This document shows positions 1 to 8,381 of a stretch of 47,668 nucleotides of DNA, one piece after another. How positions within the stretch are numbered: position 1 is the first letter of the stretch; each line of letters opens with the position of its first letter. The DNA comes from Bacteroidales bacterium (GTDB lineage Bacteria > Bacteroidota > Bacteroidia > Bacteroidales > UBA932). The position numbers and the translations under genes were made by a program. Location: contig JAFRPH010000007.1 of assembly GCA_017429205.1 (NCBI GenBank), forward strand, positions 1 through 47,668, in the 5' to 3' direction. The notes beneath the pieces are model-generated. The model was given only the letters and a program-made list of their open reading frames with translations, was not told the DNA's origin and made no database searches.

Positions 1-1
1 C

Positions 2-2158
2 CCGCGCTGGGGACGCGGCCAGGAGACCCCGGGCGAGGACCCGTACCTGACCTCGGTCATCGGCCTCCAGACCGTCCTGGGCATGCAGCAGAAGACCGGC
101 AAGTACTATAAGACCCACGCCTGCGCCAAGCACTACGCCGTGCACAGCGGTCCGGAACCGCTCCGCCACAGCATGGACGTGTCCGTGTCGATGCGCGACC
201 TCTGGGAGACCTACCTCCCCGCGTTCAAGACGCTCGTCGTGGACGGTGACGTCCGCGAAGTGATGGGCGCCTACCAGCGCTACGAGGGCGTTCCCTGCAC
301 GATGAGCGATCGCCTGCTCGTGGACATCCTCCGCGACAAGTGGGGCTATGACGGCCTGGTCGTCACCGACTGCGACGCCATCAACAACTACTTCAACCGC
401 GGCCAGCACATGACCCACCAGGATCCCGTGCACGCCGCCGCCGACGCCCTCAAGCACGGCACCGACCTCGAGTGCGGCCGTACCTTCCGCAACCTCGGCG
501 ACGCCCTCGAGCAGGGCCTGATCACCGTCGAAGACCTCGACCACGCCCTCGTCCCGGTCCTCCGCGGCCGCTTCGAGCTGGGCATGTTCGACCCGGACGA
601 GATGTCCCCGTGGAAGGACCTCAAGCCCGAGGTGATCTCCAGCGAGGAGCACCACCAGCTGGCCGTCGAGGCCGCGCGTGAAAGCATGGTCCTCCTCAAG
701 AACAACGGCATCCTGCCGCTCTCCAAGGACATCAAGCGCATCGCCGTCGTGGGCCCGAACGCCGACGACGCGGACCTGATGAACGGCAACTACGGCGGCA
801 CCCCGATCGACGCCCACAAGTTCTCCATCCTCACCGGCATCCGCAACGCCTTCCCGAACACGGAAGTGGTCTATGACAAGGCCTGCGAGCTCGTGGACGA
901 GTACAACACCATCAACCACATCGCCGACTTCAATGGCGGCGAAGGCCTCCTGGTGGAATTCTTCAACAACACCGAATTCAAGGGCGAACCCGCCGCGAAG
1001 GGCAATTACAAAGAACTGAACTTCAGCACCTTCGGCGGTTACGGCTTCGCCGACGGCGTGAACACGAACGACATCTCCGTCCGCGCCACCGGCAAATGGA
1101 CCGCCCCGTTCACCGGAAACCTCAAGTATGTCGTGAACAGCGACAACACCTACAAGTTCATCGTGAACGGCAAGGTCGTGGACGAGCAGAAGCAGCCGGC
1201 CGCCGCCGGCCGCCGCGGTTTCGGCTTCGGCCGTCGCCGCCAGATCGAATACAAGGAGCTCCCCGTCGTGGCCGGCAAGACCTACGACGTGAAGATCGAA
1301 TACGTGAAGGGCGCATCCCCGTTCGCGATGTTCAGCGCGCAGATGTGCGAGCGCAACCTCCCGGACGTCGAGGCGCTGGCGAAGCAGTTCGGCGACGTGG
1401 ACGCCTGGATCATGGTCGGCGGCATCTCCCCCGCCCTCGAGGGTGAAGGCGGCGACAAGGCCGACATCGAGGTCCCGGCCGTCCAGCAGCGCCTGCTGAA
1501 GGGCCTCCGCGCCACCGGCAAGCCGGTCATCCTGGTGAACTGCTCCGGTTCCGCCCTGGCCTTCGCGCCCATCGTGGACGACTGCGACGCCATCCTGCAG
1601 GCCTGGTACGGCGGCGAAGGCGGCGCCCAGGCCGTGGGCGAAGTCCTGAACGGCGACTGCAACCCTTCCGGCAAGCTCCCCGTCACCTTCTACGCCTCCA
1701 CCGACCAGCTGCCCGACTTCCTGGACTACAACATGGAAGGCCGCACCTACCGCTACTTCAAGGGCACGCCCCAGTATCCGTTCGGCTTCGGCCTGAGCTA
1801 CACCACCTTCGCCTACGGCCAGGGCAAGCTCTCCAAGTCCTCCGTCAAGGCCGGCAAGGGCGTGAAGGTCACCGTTCCCGTCCAGAACACCGGCAACCGC
1901 GCCGGCACCGAGGTCGTCCAGGTCTATGTCAAGGCCCTCGACAATCCCGACGCCCCGATCAAGGCCCTGAAGGGCTTCCAGCGCGTGTCCATCGACCCGG
2001 GCAAGACCGCCAGCGTCACCATCGACATCGCCCCGGACGCCTTCGCCTACTATGACGGCAACGACGGCGTCGCCATCAAGCCCGGCAAGTACCAGATCCT
2101 CTACGGCTCCTCCTCCGCCGACGCGGACCTGCAGGCGCTCGACTTCGAGGTGAAGTAG
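2..2158 (+). CDS. GH3 beta-glycosidase with PA14 insert, 5' truncated by window edge
   Basis: Glycoside hydrolase family 3 enzyme, probably a beta-glucosidase or beta-xylosidase acting on plant oligosaccharides. The frame is open from the first bases and already reads PRWGRGQETPGEDPYL, a GH3 signature, so the signal peptide and the start of the barrel lie outside the window. The likely nucleophile is the Asp in VVTDCDAI (codon 368-370). A KHYAVHSGPE motif precedes it. A PA14-type insert lies at about nt 935-1345, between the two halves of the second GH3 domain, and is followed by GGISPALEGE, where GH3 enzymes of this layout carry the acid/base Glu. A fibronectin III-like domain ends the protein. 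The insert holds an odd Gly/Arg/Phe-rich stretch (GRRGFGFGRRR). Family is secure; substrate cannot be read from sequence. Confidence 0.93.
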   Translation, partial: PRWGRGQETPGEDPYLTSVIGLQTVLGMQQKTGKYYKTHACAKHYAVHSGPEPLRHSMDVSVSMRDLWETYLPAFKTLVVDGDVREVMGAYQRYEGVPCTMSDRLLVDILRDKWGYDGLVVTDCDAINNYFNRGQHMTHQDPVHAAADALKHGTDLECGRTFRNLGDALEQGLITVEDLDHALVPVLRGRFELGMFDPDEMSPWKDLKPEVISSEEHHQLAVEAARESMVLLKNNGILPLSKDIKRIAVVGPNADDADLMNGNYGGTPIDAHKFSILTGIRNAFPNTEVVYDKACELVDEYNTINHIADFNGGEGLLVEFFNNTEFKGEPAAKGNYKELNFSTFGGYGFADGVNTNDISVRATGKWTAPFTGNLKYVVNSDNTYKFIVNGKVVDEQKQPAAAGRRGFGFGRRRQIEYKELPVVAGKTYDVKIEYVKGASPFAMFSAQMCERNLPDVEALAKQFGDVDAWIMVGGISPALEGEGGDKADIEVPAVQQRLLKGLRATGKPVILVNCSGSALAFAPIVDDCDAILQAWYGGEGGAQAVGEVLNGDCNPSGKLPVTFYASTDQLPDFLDYNMEGRTYRYFKGTPQYPFGFGLSYTTFAYGQGKLSKSSVKAGKGVKVTVPVQNTGNRAGTEVVQVYVKALDNPDAPIKALKGFQRVSIDPGKTASVTIDIAPDAFAYYDGNDGVAIKPGKYQILYGSSSADADLQALDFEVK

Positions 2159-2196
2159 CCGTCCCTGCCATTTCCCTGGCTATCAGCCAATTACAC

Positions 2197-2230
2197 AAAA
2201 CTCCCTGGTGCAAATGTACCAGGGAGTTTT
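2197..2230. terminator. Bidirectional terminator between GH3 and butyrate kinase genes
   Basis: A perfect 13-base inverted repeat (AAAACTCCCTGGT and its complement) surrounds an 8-base loop. It starts with A residues and ends with T residues, so it forms a rho-independent type hairpin on both strands. It lies between two convergent genes. Confidence 0.88.
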
Positions 2231-2269
2231 CGTTAATGCGCTGGCTGTCAGCGGGTTGGGCGGGACGGC

Positions 2270-3394
2270 CTAATCGTCCAGCAGGCGCCCTTTGTCGTAG
2301 CGGTGGACCTTCGTTTCGCCGGCGAGGATGAGGTAGCCGTTTTCGGCGAGGGAGTCGAGCTCGTTCTCGCCGGGGTAGGCCTCGACGGGCGCGATGAAGG
2401 CGGTGCGGCGGCGGATGTCGGCGACGATGCGGCTGTCCTTCGCGATGCCTCCGGTGAGGAGGATGACATCGACCTTGCCGTCGACGGTGGTGGCGAGGGA
2501 GGCGATGTATTTCGCGACATTCAGGCCGAAGGCGTTGAGCCAGGTGTCCACTTTCGGGTCGTCGGCGGCGCGGCGCTCCAGCTCGCGGAGGTCGTTGGTG
2601 CCGAAGAAGGCGACGGCGCCGCCCCGGCCCAGCACCCGGTGCTTGACTTCCCGCTCGGACAGGCCGCTGTGGAAGCACATCTCGATGAGCGGGAAGGCCG
2701 GGCAGGAGCCGGCGCGCTCCGGGGTGAACGGGCCGTCGCCGCCCAGGCCGTTGTTCGTGTCGATGACCTTTCCGTTCCGGTGCAGGGTGACGGTGATGCC
2801 GCCGCCCATATGGGCCACGATCGCCGTGATGTCGTTGGTCGCGTGCCCGTGGTCGCGGAGATACCGGCGCACGATCGCACGGGAGTTCAGGGCGTGGAAG
2901 AAGGCGCGGCGCGGGAAATCGGGAAGGCCGCCCACGTGGCACTCCGGGAGCATTTCGTCGGCCATCGGCGGGTCCGCGACATAGGCCATGCAGGCGGGGC
3001 CGCCGATGCCGCGCTCGCGACGGAAGGCGGTCGCCTCGGTGGCGATGTCGTCGGCGATCACGGCCGACAGGTTGCAGGCGTGGACGCCGTCGCGGCCGGA
3101 AAGGAGCACCTCGCGCATATCGGCATTGACCCCGTACACGCCGGTCACGGCCGGGGCGAACAGGCCGCCGCGCGCCATCACGATGTCGATGTCGCCGAGG
3201 CCCACGCCCGCATCCCGGAGGAAATCCATCACGATGCCGCGGCGGAGCGGGCCCTGCTCCAGGACGCTGTCGAACCGCAGCACCTCCTGGGCGCTGAGTT
3301 CCAGATTCCGGACCAGAACGGTGTTTCCGTCCACATAATACCCCACCTTGGTCGATGTCGACCCCGTGTTGATGGCGAGTACCTTTCCTTTCAT
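2270..3394 (-). CDS. buk: Butyrate kinase
   Basis: ASKHA-fold kinase that interconverts butyryl-phosphate plus ADP and butyrate plus ATP, or acts on branched short-chain acyl phosphates. The N-terminus reads MKGKVLAINTGSTSTKVGYY, the phosphate-binding motif of butyrate kinases. VAHMGGGITV and LLTGGIAKDSR are the other nucleotide-site motifs. About 374 residues, close to the family's usual length. An in-frame ATG lies 30 bases further upstream (3424), but a good -7 element at 3422-3429 would start transcription downstream of it, so 3394 is preferred. The gene stands alone, while its usual partner (phosphate butyryltransferase) lies 4 kb away beside acetate kinase. Confidence 0.93.
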   Translation of the reverse strand: MKGKVLAINTGSTSTKVGYYVDGNTVLVRNLELSAQEVLRFDSVLEQGPLRRGIVMDFLRDAGVGLGDIDIVMARGGLFAPAVTGVYGVNADMREVLLSGRDGVHACNLSAVIADDIATEATAFRRERGIGGPACMAYVADPPMADEMLPECHVGGLPDFPRRAFFHALNSRAIVRRYLRDHGHATNDITAIVAHMGGGITVTLHRNGKVIDTNNGLGGDGPFTPERAGSCPAFPLIEMCFHSGLSEREVKHRVLGRGGAVAFFGTNDLRELERRAADDPKVDTWLNAFGLNVAKYIASLATTVDGKVDVILLTGGIAKDSRIVADIRRRTAFIAPVEAYPGENELDSLAENGYLILAGETKVHRYDKGRLLDD

Positions 3395-3421
3395 TTCTTC
3401 CGCTTTCGGTTTAGGTTTATG

Positions 3422-3429
3422 CAAATGTA
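3422..3429 (-). promoter_or_regulatory. Bacteroidetes -7 element for buk
   Basis: On the minus strand this reads TACATTTG, an exact match to TAnnTTTG. It lies about 28 bases before the chosen buk start. No clear -33 TTG is visible at the usual distance. Confidence 0.55.
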
Positions 3430-3515
3430 CCCACGCCCGCGCGTTCCGCCATAAAAGAGTGGCGAGTCCCCGGTTTTTGTGGCGAAAAACGGATAAAAGG
3501 GGTGAATAATTTCCC

Positions 3516-3523
3516 TATATTTG
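3516..3523 (+). promoter_or_regulatory. Bacteroidetes -7 element for the AlbA_2/WYL gene
   Basis: TATATTTG matches TAnnTTTG exactly and ends only 4 bases before the ATG at 3528. If used, the transcript would be almost leaderless. No -33 element at the expected spacing was seen. Confidence 0.5.
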
Positions 3524-3527
3524 CCTT

Positions 3528-5918
3528 ATGAACATACGACGGAACAGACCCATCTCCCCTTTCTCCTACGCCGGGAAAGGATTCGTGTCCTGCAAGGACG
3601 GAATTGTCACCATCTCCACGACCGACCAGACGGAGAACCGCTCCACCGCTTTCACCGTGGCGGACGGGAGAATGGAGGTAGCCACCCGTAACGTCAAGGA
3701 GGAACGCCTGAAGGCGGCCGACCGCGACGAAGCGGACGAACTGGGCGTCTTTGCGGAAGAATTCGTGAAAGCGCAGCGGCGCATCCTCCCCCGCCGGAAA
3801 ACGCTCACGGAAGGCGACTGGTTGACGGTGACGGGCATACACGAGGATGCCGACGGCCGTCTCTGGTGCAAGCCGGCCGGGGATGACGCGGAAGAGATGG
3901 CGCTCTTCAATGACGAGCTGGTCGTCGGGACCGAGGTGCGGGACCTCCTTCCTTATCTGTATGAGGATGACTTCATCCCGGACGCCCGCGTGGAATCCGA
4001 TGCGGACGGCCTCGGCATCTCCATCCGCCGGTCCTACCTGGCGTTCGCCATCCAGGAGGCGGAAGTCGCCCGACGGAACAAGCATTTCTTCCAAGGCCGC
4101 GTCCTGTATGTCGATGAGCAGAAGAAACGCATTTTCTGGATGACCGCCGGCGGATTCTTCGGCATCTCCCGGATTCGGGAGGGATTGGAAGAAGGCGACG
4201 TGGCGGTGCTGTACGTAGTCAGTATCGTGAACCGCGACGAGAATTGCTACATCAATGTCGATGTGGACGAAACCGGCGCCGTCGGCCTATCCCCGCAACG
4301 GTTCGACGAAGAGAAGCTCCTGGAGAAGTACATCAAGACCGAAGCGCCCGCGGAGGCCGAATCCCGGCCGAATGGCTCGGAGCGCGTCCTGAAACTGTTG
4401 CACGAGCTGGAAGAGCTCACCCCTGTCGGCGCTCTGGACCGGTACCGCACGCTCCTCGCCGCCCGTTTCCTGGCGGAGGCCGTGCAGAACCAGGCCCTGG
4501 CGGACCGGCTGGCCTTCCGGGCCGACATCCTCCAGCGGAAGATTCTGTACGCCCAGGGGAAGCCGGTCCGCGCCCTGGACAACGCGCCCGCGGAAATCGC
4601 CTGCCTGTACCCCGGGGCCAGCCCGGAGGCCTTCCTGGGCGAGCCCGGCCTCGCGGGCCGGATCGCGCATCTGCTCACCGCCGCGAAGACCGCCCGCGAG
4701 GAGCCCGACGTCGTACCAGTCAAGCCCAACGCCTTGCGCAAGCGCATCTGCGCCCTGCTGGGCGTGGAGGACGCTTTCCGCGCCTCCGGCTCCCGCGTCA
4801 CGGGCAAGTACGGCCTAGGCGAAGGCAACGAGGTGGAGTTCAAGTCCTCCTACGTGATGCGGAACGACGGCCGCGGAGCCGACCTCGAGTATCAGGGCCG
4901 CGGCCAGGTGTTCGAAGCCGTGTGCGGCTTCCTGAATGCCAACGGCGGCGTCCTGTTCCTGGGCGTGAACGATTCCGGCGATCCCATTGCCGGAGAAGGG
5001 CGGGGCCTGGACGGGGACATGGACTGGTTCCTTCAGAACTCAGATTTCGTCCTTCGACGCGCACAGCGGCTATTGGGGCACAAAGTCACCATCCCCGACA
5101 CCATCGACCATTTCGTCCTCTTCCTCCAGCAGGAGAAGAAGATCTATTTCAAGGACACCCTGCAGGACAACATCACCATCGAGCCCACCGAGGACGCAGA
5201 CGCCATCCGCATCACCGTGAGGCCGGCGGAATACGAGATTGCGTACCTGTACCAGGACCGCACATGGGCCGAAGGCACCGCCTATGTCCGCGACGGCAAC
5301 CAGACCCTGCCGATGACGGAGGAAGGCAAGCGCCGGCGCCTGATGAGCCTCAAGCGCGTGGACCGGAACATCTCCCACCTGGTCCGGCTGCAGGAAGCCA
5401 TCGACAAGAAGCACAAGGTGTACCTCCGCGGGTACGCGAGCGGCAACAGCGGCGAGGTCCGCGACCGGCTCGTGGTGCCTATCAACCTTTTCTATGACGA
5501 CGAGAAAGTGTGGTGCTTAGACTTGGAGGACCGCAACTTCAAGCAGTTCAACCTCTCCCGCATCACCGAGGTGGACACCGACGTCCCCGAGCCGGAATAC
5601 AACCACGACTTCAAGCCCTGCGAGGCCGACGTCTTCAGCTGGGTGGACAAGGACCACGACTATCCCGTCCGCCTCCGGCTGGACGTGATGGCCTACAACT
5701 ACCTGGTCGAGCATTTCGCCGGCGCCCGCCATCTCCCCGAAAACGAGCTCTACCAGGAAGACAACACCCACTGGATCCTCGAAACCACCGTCCACGGCCT
5801 CGGCCCCCTCCGCTGGTACTACATCATGCTCGCCGACAAGATCCAAATCCTCGACTCCCCCGCCGCCGATGCGCTGAAGGAGGAGGTGAGGAAGTTCGTG
5901 GAGAAGTGGCTGCAATAA
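3528..5918 (+). CDS. AlbA_2 (Schlafen-type) and WYL domain fusion protein
   Basis: Predicted nucleic-acid-binding regulatory protein of 796 residues. Residues about 434-600 form an AlbA_2 domain: VEFKSSYV, then FEAVCGFLNANGGVLFLGVND, the hallmark of the Schlafen-like fold. Residues about 625-690 look like a WYL ligand/nucleic-acid-sensing domain (RLVVPINLFYDDEKVWCLDL), with a WCX-like tail to the end. The N-terminal half (about 1-260) has beta-rich stretches suggestive of small OB or cold-shock-like modules (GKGFVSCKDG at 16-25; FFQGRVLYVDE at 187-197), but that is only inference. A helical linker (about 280-420) follows. No HTH and no helicase motifs are seen. It is divergent from buk and followed by the carbonic anhydrase gene, which has its own promoter. 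Its function is unknown; proteins with these domains are often regulators or defence-linked. Confidence 0.8.
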   Translation: MNIRRNRPISPFSYAGKGFVSCKDGIVTISTTDQTENRSTAFTVADGRMEVATRNVKEERLKAADRDEADELGVFAEEFVKAQRRILPRRKTLTEGDWLTVTGIHEDADGRLWCKPAGDDAEEMALFNDELVVGTEVRDLLPYLYEDDFIPDARVESDADGLGISIRRSYLAFAIQEAEVARRNKHFFQGRVLYVDEQKKRIFWMTAGGFFGISRIREGLEEGDVAVLYVVSIVNRDENCYINVDVDETGAVGLSPQRFDEEKLLEKYIKTEAPAEAESRPNGSERVLKLLHELEELTPVGALDRYRTLLAARFLAEAVQNQALADRLAFRADILQRKILYAQGKPVRALDNAPAEIACLYPGASPEAFLGEPGLAGRIAHLLTAAKTAREEPDVVPVKPNALRKRICALLGVEDAFRASGSRVTGKYGLGEGNEVEFKSSYVMRNDGRGADLEYQGRGQVFEAVCGFLNANGGVLFLGVNDSGDPIAGEGRGLDGDMDWFLQNSDFVLRRAQRLLGHKVTIPDTIDHFVLFLQQEKKIYFKDTLQDNITIEPTEDADAIRITVRPAEYEIAYLYQDRTWAEGTAYVRDGNQTLPMTEEGKRRRLMSLKRVDRNISHLVRLQEAIDKKHKVYLRGYASGNSGEVRDRLVVPINLFYDDEKVWCLDLEDRNFKQFNLSRITEVDTDVPEPEYNHDFKPCEADVFSWVDKDHDYPVRLRLDVMAYNYLVEHFAGARHLPENELYQEDNTHWILETTVHGLGPLRWYYIMLADKIQILDSPAADALKEEVRKFVEKWLQ

Positions 5919-5947
5919 CACCCGGGCAGGCCTCGGCCGCCCGGGAA

Positions 5948-5978
5948 TTGCAGGAGACCTCGAAAAAGTCTACCTTTG
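5948..5978 (+). promoter_or_regulatory. Promoter of the carbonic anhydrase gene
   Basis: TTG at 5948-5950, a 20-base spacer, then TACCTTTG at 5971-5978. This matches the Bacteroidetes sigma-ABfr consensus in both boxes and spacing. The ATG is 16 bases further on. Confidence 0.75.
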
Positions 5979-5994
5979 TAAAAACACGGAAACC

Positions 5995-6531
5995 ATGATC
6001 GACCAAATCCTCACCTACAACGCCCGATTCGTGGCCAATAAGGAGTACGAACCCTTTGTGACCGACAAGTTTCCCGCCAAGAAGCTGGCGGTGCTCACGT
6101 GCATGGACACGCGGCTGACGGAGCTGCTGCCGAAGGCGCTGGGGCTCCGGAACGGCGATGCGAAGATCATCAAGAACGCCGGCGGACTGGTGCTGTCGGA
6201 GACGGATTCGGCCATCCGGTCGCTGCTTGTGGGCATCTACGAGCTGGGGGTGCAGGAGGTGATGGTGGTCCATCACTCCACCTGCGGCGCCTGCCATATG
6301 AGCTACGACGAGTTCAAGCCGCACATGCTGGAACGCGGCATCTCCCCCGACACGCTCGCCGAATGGGAATCCAAAGGCGTTGCCGACTGGCTCGAAGGCT
6401 TCCACGACACGGAGGCCTCCGTCCGCCGGACTGTCGATGCCATCGTGAAACACCCCCTGGTCCCGCAGGACGTCACCGTCCGCGGCTTCATCATCGACTC
6501 CGTCACCGGCGCCCTGACGGAAGTCTGTTAG
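5995..6531 (+). CDS. Beta-class carbonic anhydrase
   Basis: Zinc enzyme that interconverts CO2 and bicarbonate in the cytoplasm, supplying bicarbonate to carboxylases. At 178 residues it is a short beta-class member. Expected zinc ligands are present: Cys36 and Asp38-Arg40 in TCMDTRL, and His94 and Cys97 in VVHHSTCGAC. NAGG at 61-64 is also typical. Start chosen at the ATG just after a strong promoter. The stop lies 7 bases from the end of a convergent small gene, with no obvious hairpin between them. Confidence 0.93.
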   Translation: MIDQILTYNARFVANKEYEPFVTDKFPAKKLAVLTCMDTRLTELLPKALGLRNGDAKIIKNAGGLVLSETDSAIRSLLVGIYELGVQEVMVVHHSTCGACHMSYDEFKPHMLERGISPDTLAEWESKGVADWLEGFHDTEASVRRTVDAIVKHPLVPQDVTVRGFIIDSVTGALTEVC

Positions 6532-6538
6532 GGGGAAG

Positions 6539-6730
6539 CTAATCCAAATCGAGCCCGGCCTTCTTCAGCCGCTTGCGGTCGTACACCTTCTTGGAACGGT
6601 GTACGGCTGACCGCAGGGACACGGGTTTCCCGTGCTCCGCGATCTCTTCCATGCGCGCCGCCCTCCGCTGCGCGAGCATGTAATCCGCCTGCGTGATCCG
6701 CAGTTTCTTGGGGCTCTTCTTGGGTTTCAT
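6539..6730 (-). CDS. Small basic conserved protein, 63 residues
   Basis: A Lys/Arg-rich soluble protein with no signal peptide or membrane segment (MKPKKSPKKLRITQADYML...). The central SAVHRSKKVYDRKR resembles a small uncharacterised protein seen in many Bacteroidales, by recollection only. It is the last gene of the apparent ackA-ptb operon, 14 bases after the preceding stop. High charge could suit RNA or ribosome binding, but no function is assigned. Another frame is open over the same bases, but its composition is the usual high-GC shadow. Confidence 0.7.
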   Translation of the reverse strand: MKPKKSPKKLRITQADYMLAQRRAARMEEIAEHGKPVSLRSAVHRSKKVYDRKRLKKAGLDLD

Positions 6731-6744
6731 GGGCCTCCACGGGT

Positions 6745-7446
6745 TTATTTTTCCACCGTCCGCAGCCGGATTTCGTTCTCGTCGATGGAGAAGCCGACGA
6801 TGTCCATGGAGTTCAGCCGTTTTTTCAGCTGGGGAATGGCGGAGAGGTTGATGACGGCGCGGCCGTTCGAGAAAGAGTCGACGAGGCCGGCGGGGAGGCG
6901 CTTCAGGACGTAGGGGGCCACGGCGTCGGCGGCGAGGTTCATCGCCGCGCCGGAGTCCAGCTGGAGCACCAGATGCTCGCCGGTCACTTCCACGACCTTG
7001 AAATCGGCCGAGAAGTTCATGCCCTGCTCCCCGAGCACGGGGATGTCGACATTGCCGGCGTAGGACACCGTAATCTTGTCCGGAGCTTCCGTCGACACGG
7101 TGATGTCCCGGCCGCTTTTCCCGCGGACCAGGCTGTTCAGTTCCTTCACGGGGACGGAAACGACCATTTCCGTGACGGCCGCAGTCGCGGGCGCATCCTC
7201 GTCAGGCTCCCCCGTTTCCACGGTCCGTTCCCGGACGACCGGAACCGATTCCCCGTCGACTTTCACATACACGGTGTCGCGGACGACGGTTTCGGGAGAG
7301 TCGGCCTCGACGGCCGGACTCGAAGAGGCTGCCGGAGCCGACGTCTCAGAATCGGCCGGCTTCCGGTGAAGAAAAAGGCTGGCGGCCACGGCCACGGCGA
7401 TCGCCGCTACCAGCCACCAGCCCCAATTTCGGCGGTGCGAACCCAT
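6745..7446 (-). CDS. Membrane-anchored protein of unknown function
   Basis: 233 residues. One N-terminal transmembrane segment follows a short basic cytoplasmic tip (about residues 8-26, WGWWLVAAIAVAVAASLFL). Then comes a low-complexity Ser/Ala/Pro/Glu linker (about 30-95), then a compact alpha/beta domain at about 95-233 (MVVSVPVKELNSLVRGKSGR to SIDENEIRLRTVEK). The domain would be in the periplasm. No family recognised and no catalytic motif apparent. The gene starts 9 bases after the ptb stop and ends 14 bases before the small basic gene, so it should be co-transcribed with ackA-ptb. Confidence 0.75.
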   Translation of the reverse strand: MGSHRRNWGWWLVAAIAVAVAASLFLHRKPADSETSAPAASSSPAVEADSPETVVRDTVYVKVDGESVPVVRERTVETGEPDEDAPATAAVTEMVVSVPVKELNSLVRGKSGRDITVSTEAPDKITVSYAGNVDIPVLGEQGMNFSADFKVVEVTGEHLVLQLDSGAAMNLAADAVAPYVLKRLPAGLVDSFSNGRAVINLSAIPQLKKRLNSMDIVGFSIDENEIRLRTVEK

Positions 7447-7455
7447 CGGACGGAA

Positions 7456-8364
7456 CTACTTCACGCTCATCACCGCGGAGGCGATGGAGTTGAGCTTCAC
7501 GTCCACGGAGTCGGCGCGGGAGGCGAGGATGCAAGGCACCTTCACGCCCACGAGGAAGCCGGCCTGGCGGACGCCCACGGCCAGCTTGGAGTTCGTCTTC
7601 CAGAAGACGTTGGCGGACTCGATGTTCGGGAAGAGGAGGCAGTCGGCGTCGCCGGCCACCGGGCTGACGAGCTTCTTGATCTCCACGGATTCCTGGTCGA
7701 TGGCGACGTCCAGGGCGAGCGGACCGTCCCCGATGCAGCCCTTGATCTGGCCGCGGTCGCACATCTTGGCGAGCATGGCGCCATCGATGCAGGCGGGCAT
7801 CGAGTCGAGCATCTGCTCGGAAGCGGCGATGAAGGCGATCTTCGGCTTCGCGATGCCGAAGGACTTCGCGGTGCTGACGAGATAGCCGGCGAGCTTGACC
7901 TTCTGGCGGAAGTCCGGAAGAGGAATCACGGCCATATCGGAGATGAAGACGAGCTTGTGGTAGTTCGGGTTCTCGATCACGCCCACGTGGCTCAGAACGC
8001 CCTTCGGGGGCAGCAGGCCGGTCTCCTTGTTCAGGATGGCGCGGAGGAACTTGTCGGTGGAGCAGAGGCCCTTCATCAGGACTTCGCCCTCGCCGTCGTG
8101 AACCATCTTCACGGCCTGGGCGACCGCCTTCAGCTCGTCCTTGACGTCCACGATCTCGAACTTGGCCACGTCGATGTTGTTGTCGGCGCAGACCTTCTTG
8201 ATGAGATCCTCGTCACCCACGAGGGTGCACTTCACAAAGCCCATGTCGGAGGCCAGGGAGGCCGCCTCGATGGTATGCTCGTCGACAGCCCACGCTGCCA
8301 CCATCTTCTTGCAGATGTTCTTCGCCTTGAGCTCGACGAAGAGGTCGTTGAAATTCTGGATCAT
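7456..8364 (-). CDS. ptb: Phosphate butyryltransferase-family acyltransferase
   Basis: Transfers an acyl group between CoA and phosphate (butyryl-CoA or acetyl-CoA plus phosphate to acyl-phosphate). 302 residues, the usual length of single-domain Ptb rather than a Pta with a DRTGG domain. Typical segments are VLMKGLCSTDKFLRAIL (about 94-110), LSHVGVIENPNYHKLVFISD (about 124-143) and the C-terminal NIESANVFWK. It sits 17 bases downstream of acetate kinase, so the pair may act as a Pta-AckA-like route to acetate and ATP as well as, or instead of, a butyrate route with Buk at 2270-3394. Substrate preference is not readable from sequence. Confidence 0.9.
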   Translation of the reverse strand: MIQNFNDLFVELKAKNICKKMVAAWAVDEHTIEAASLASDMGFVKCTLVGDEDLIKKVCADNNIDVAKFEIVDVKDELKAVAQAVKMVHDGEGEVLMKGLCSTDKFLRAILNKETGLLPPKGVLSHVGVIENPNYHKLVFISDMAVIPLPDFRQKVKLAGYLVSTAKSFGIAKPKIAFIAASEQMLDSMPACIDGAMLAKMCDRGQIKGCIGDGPLALDVAIDQESVEIKKLVSPVAGDADCLLFPNIESANVFWKTNSKLAVGVRQAGFLVGVKVPCILASRADSVDVKLNSIASAVMSVK

Positions 8365-8381
8365 ATCAGTGTGATGGATGA

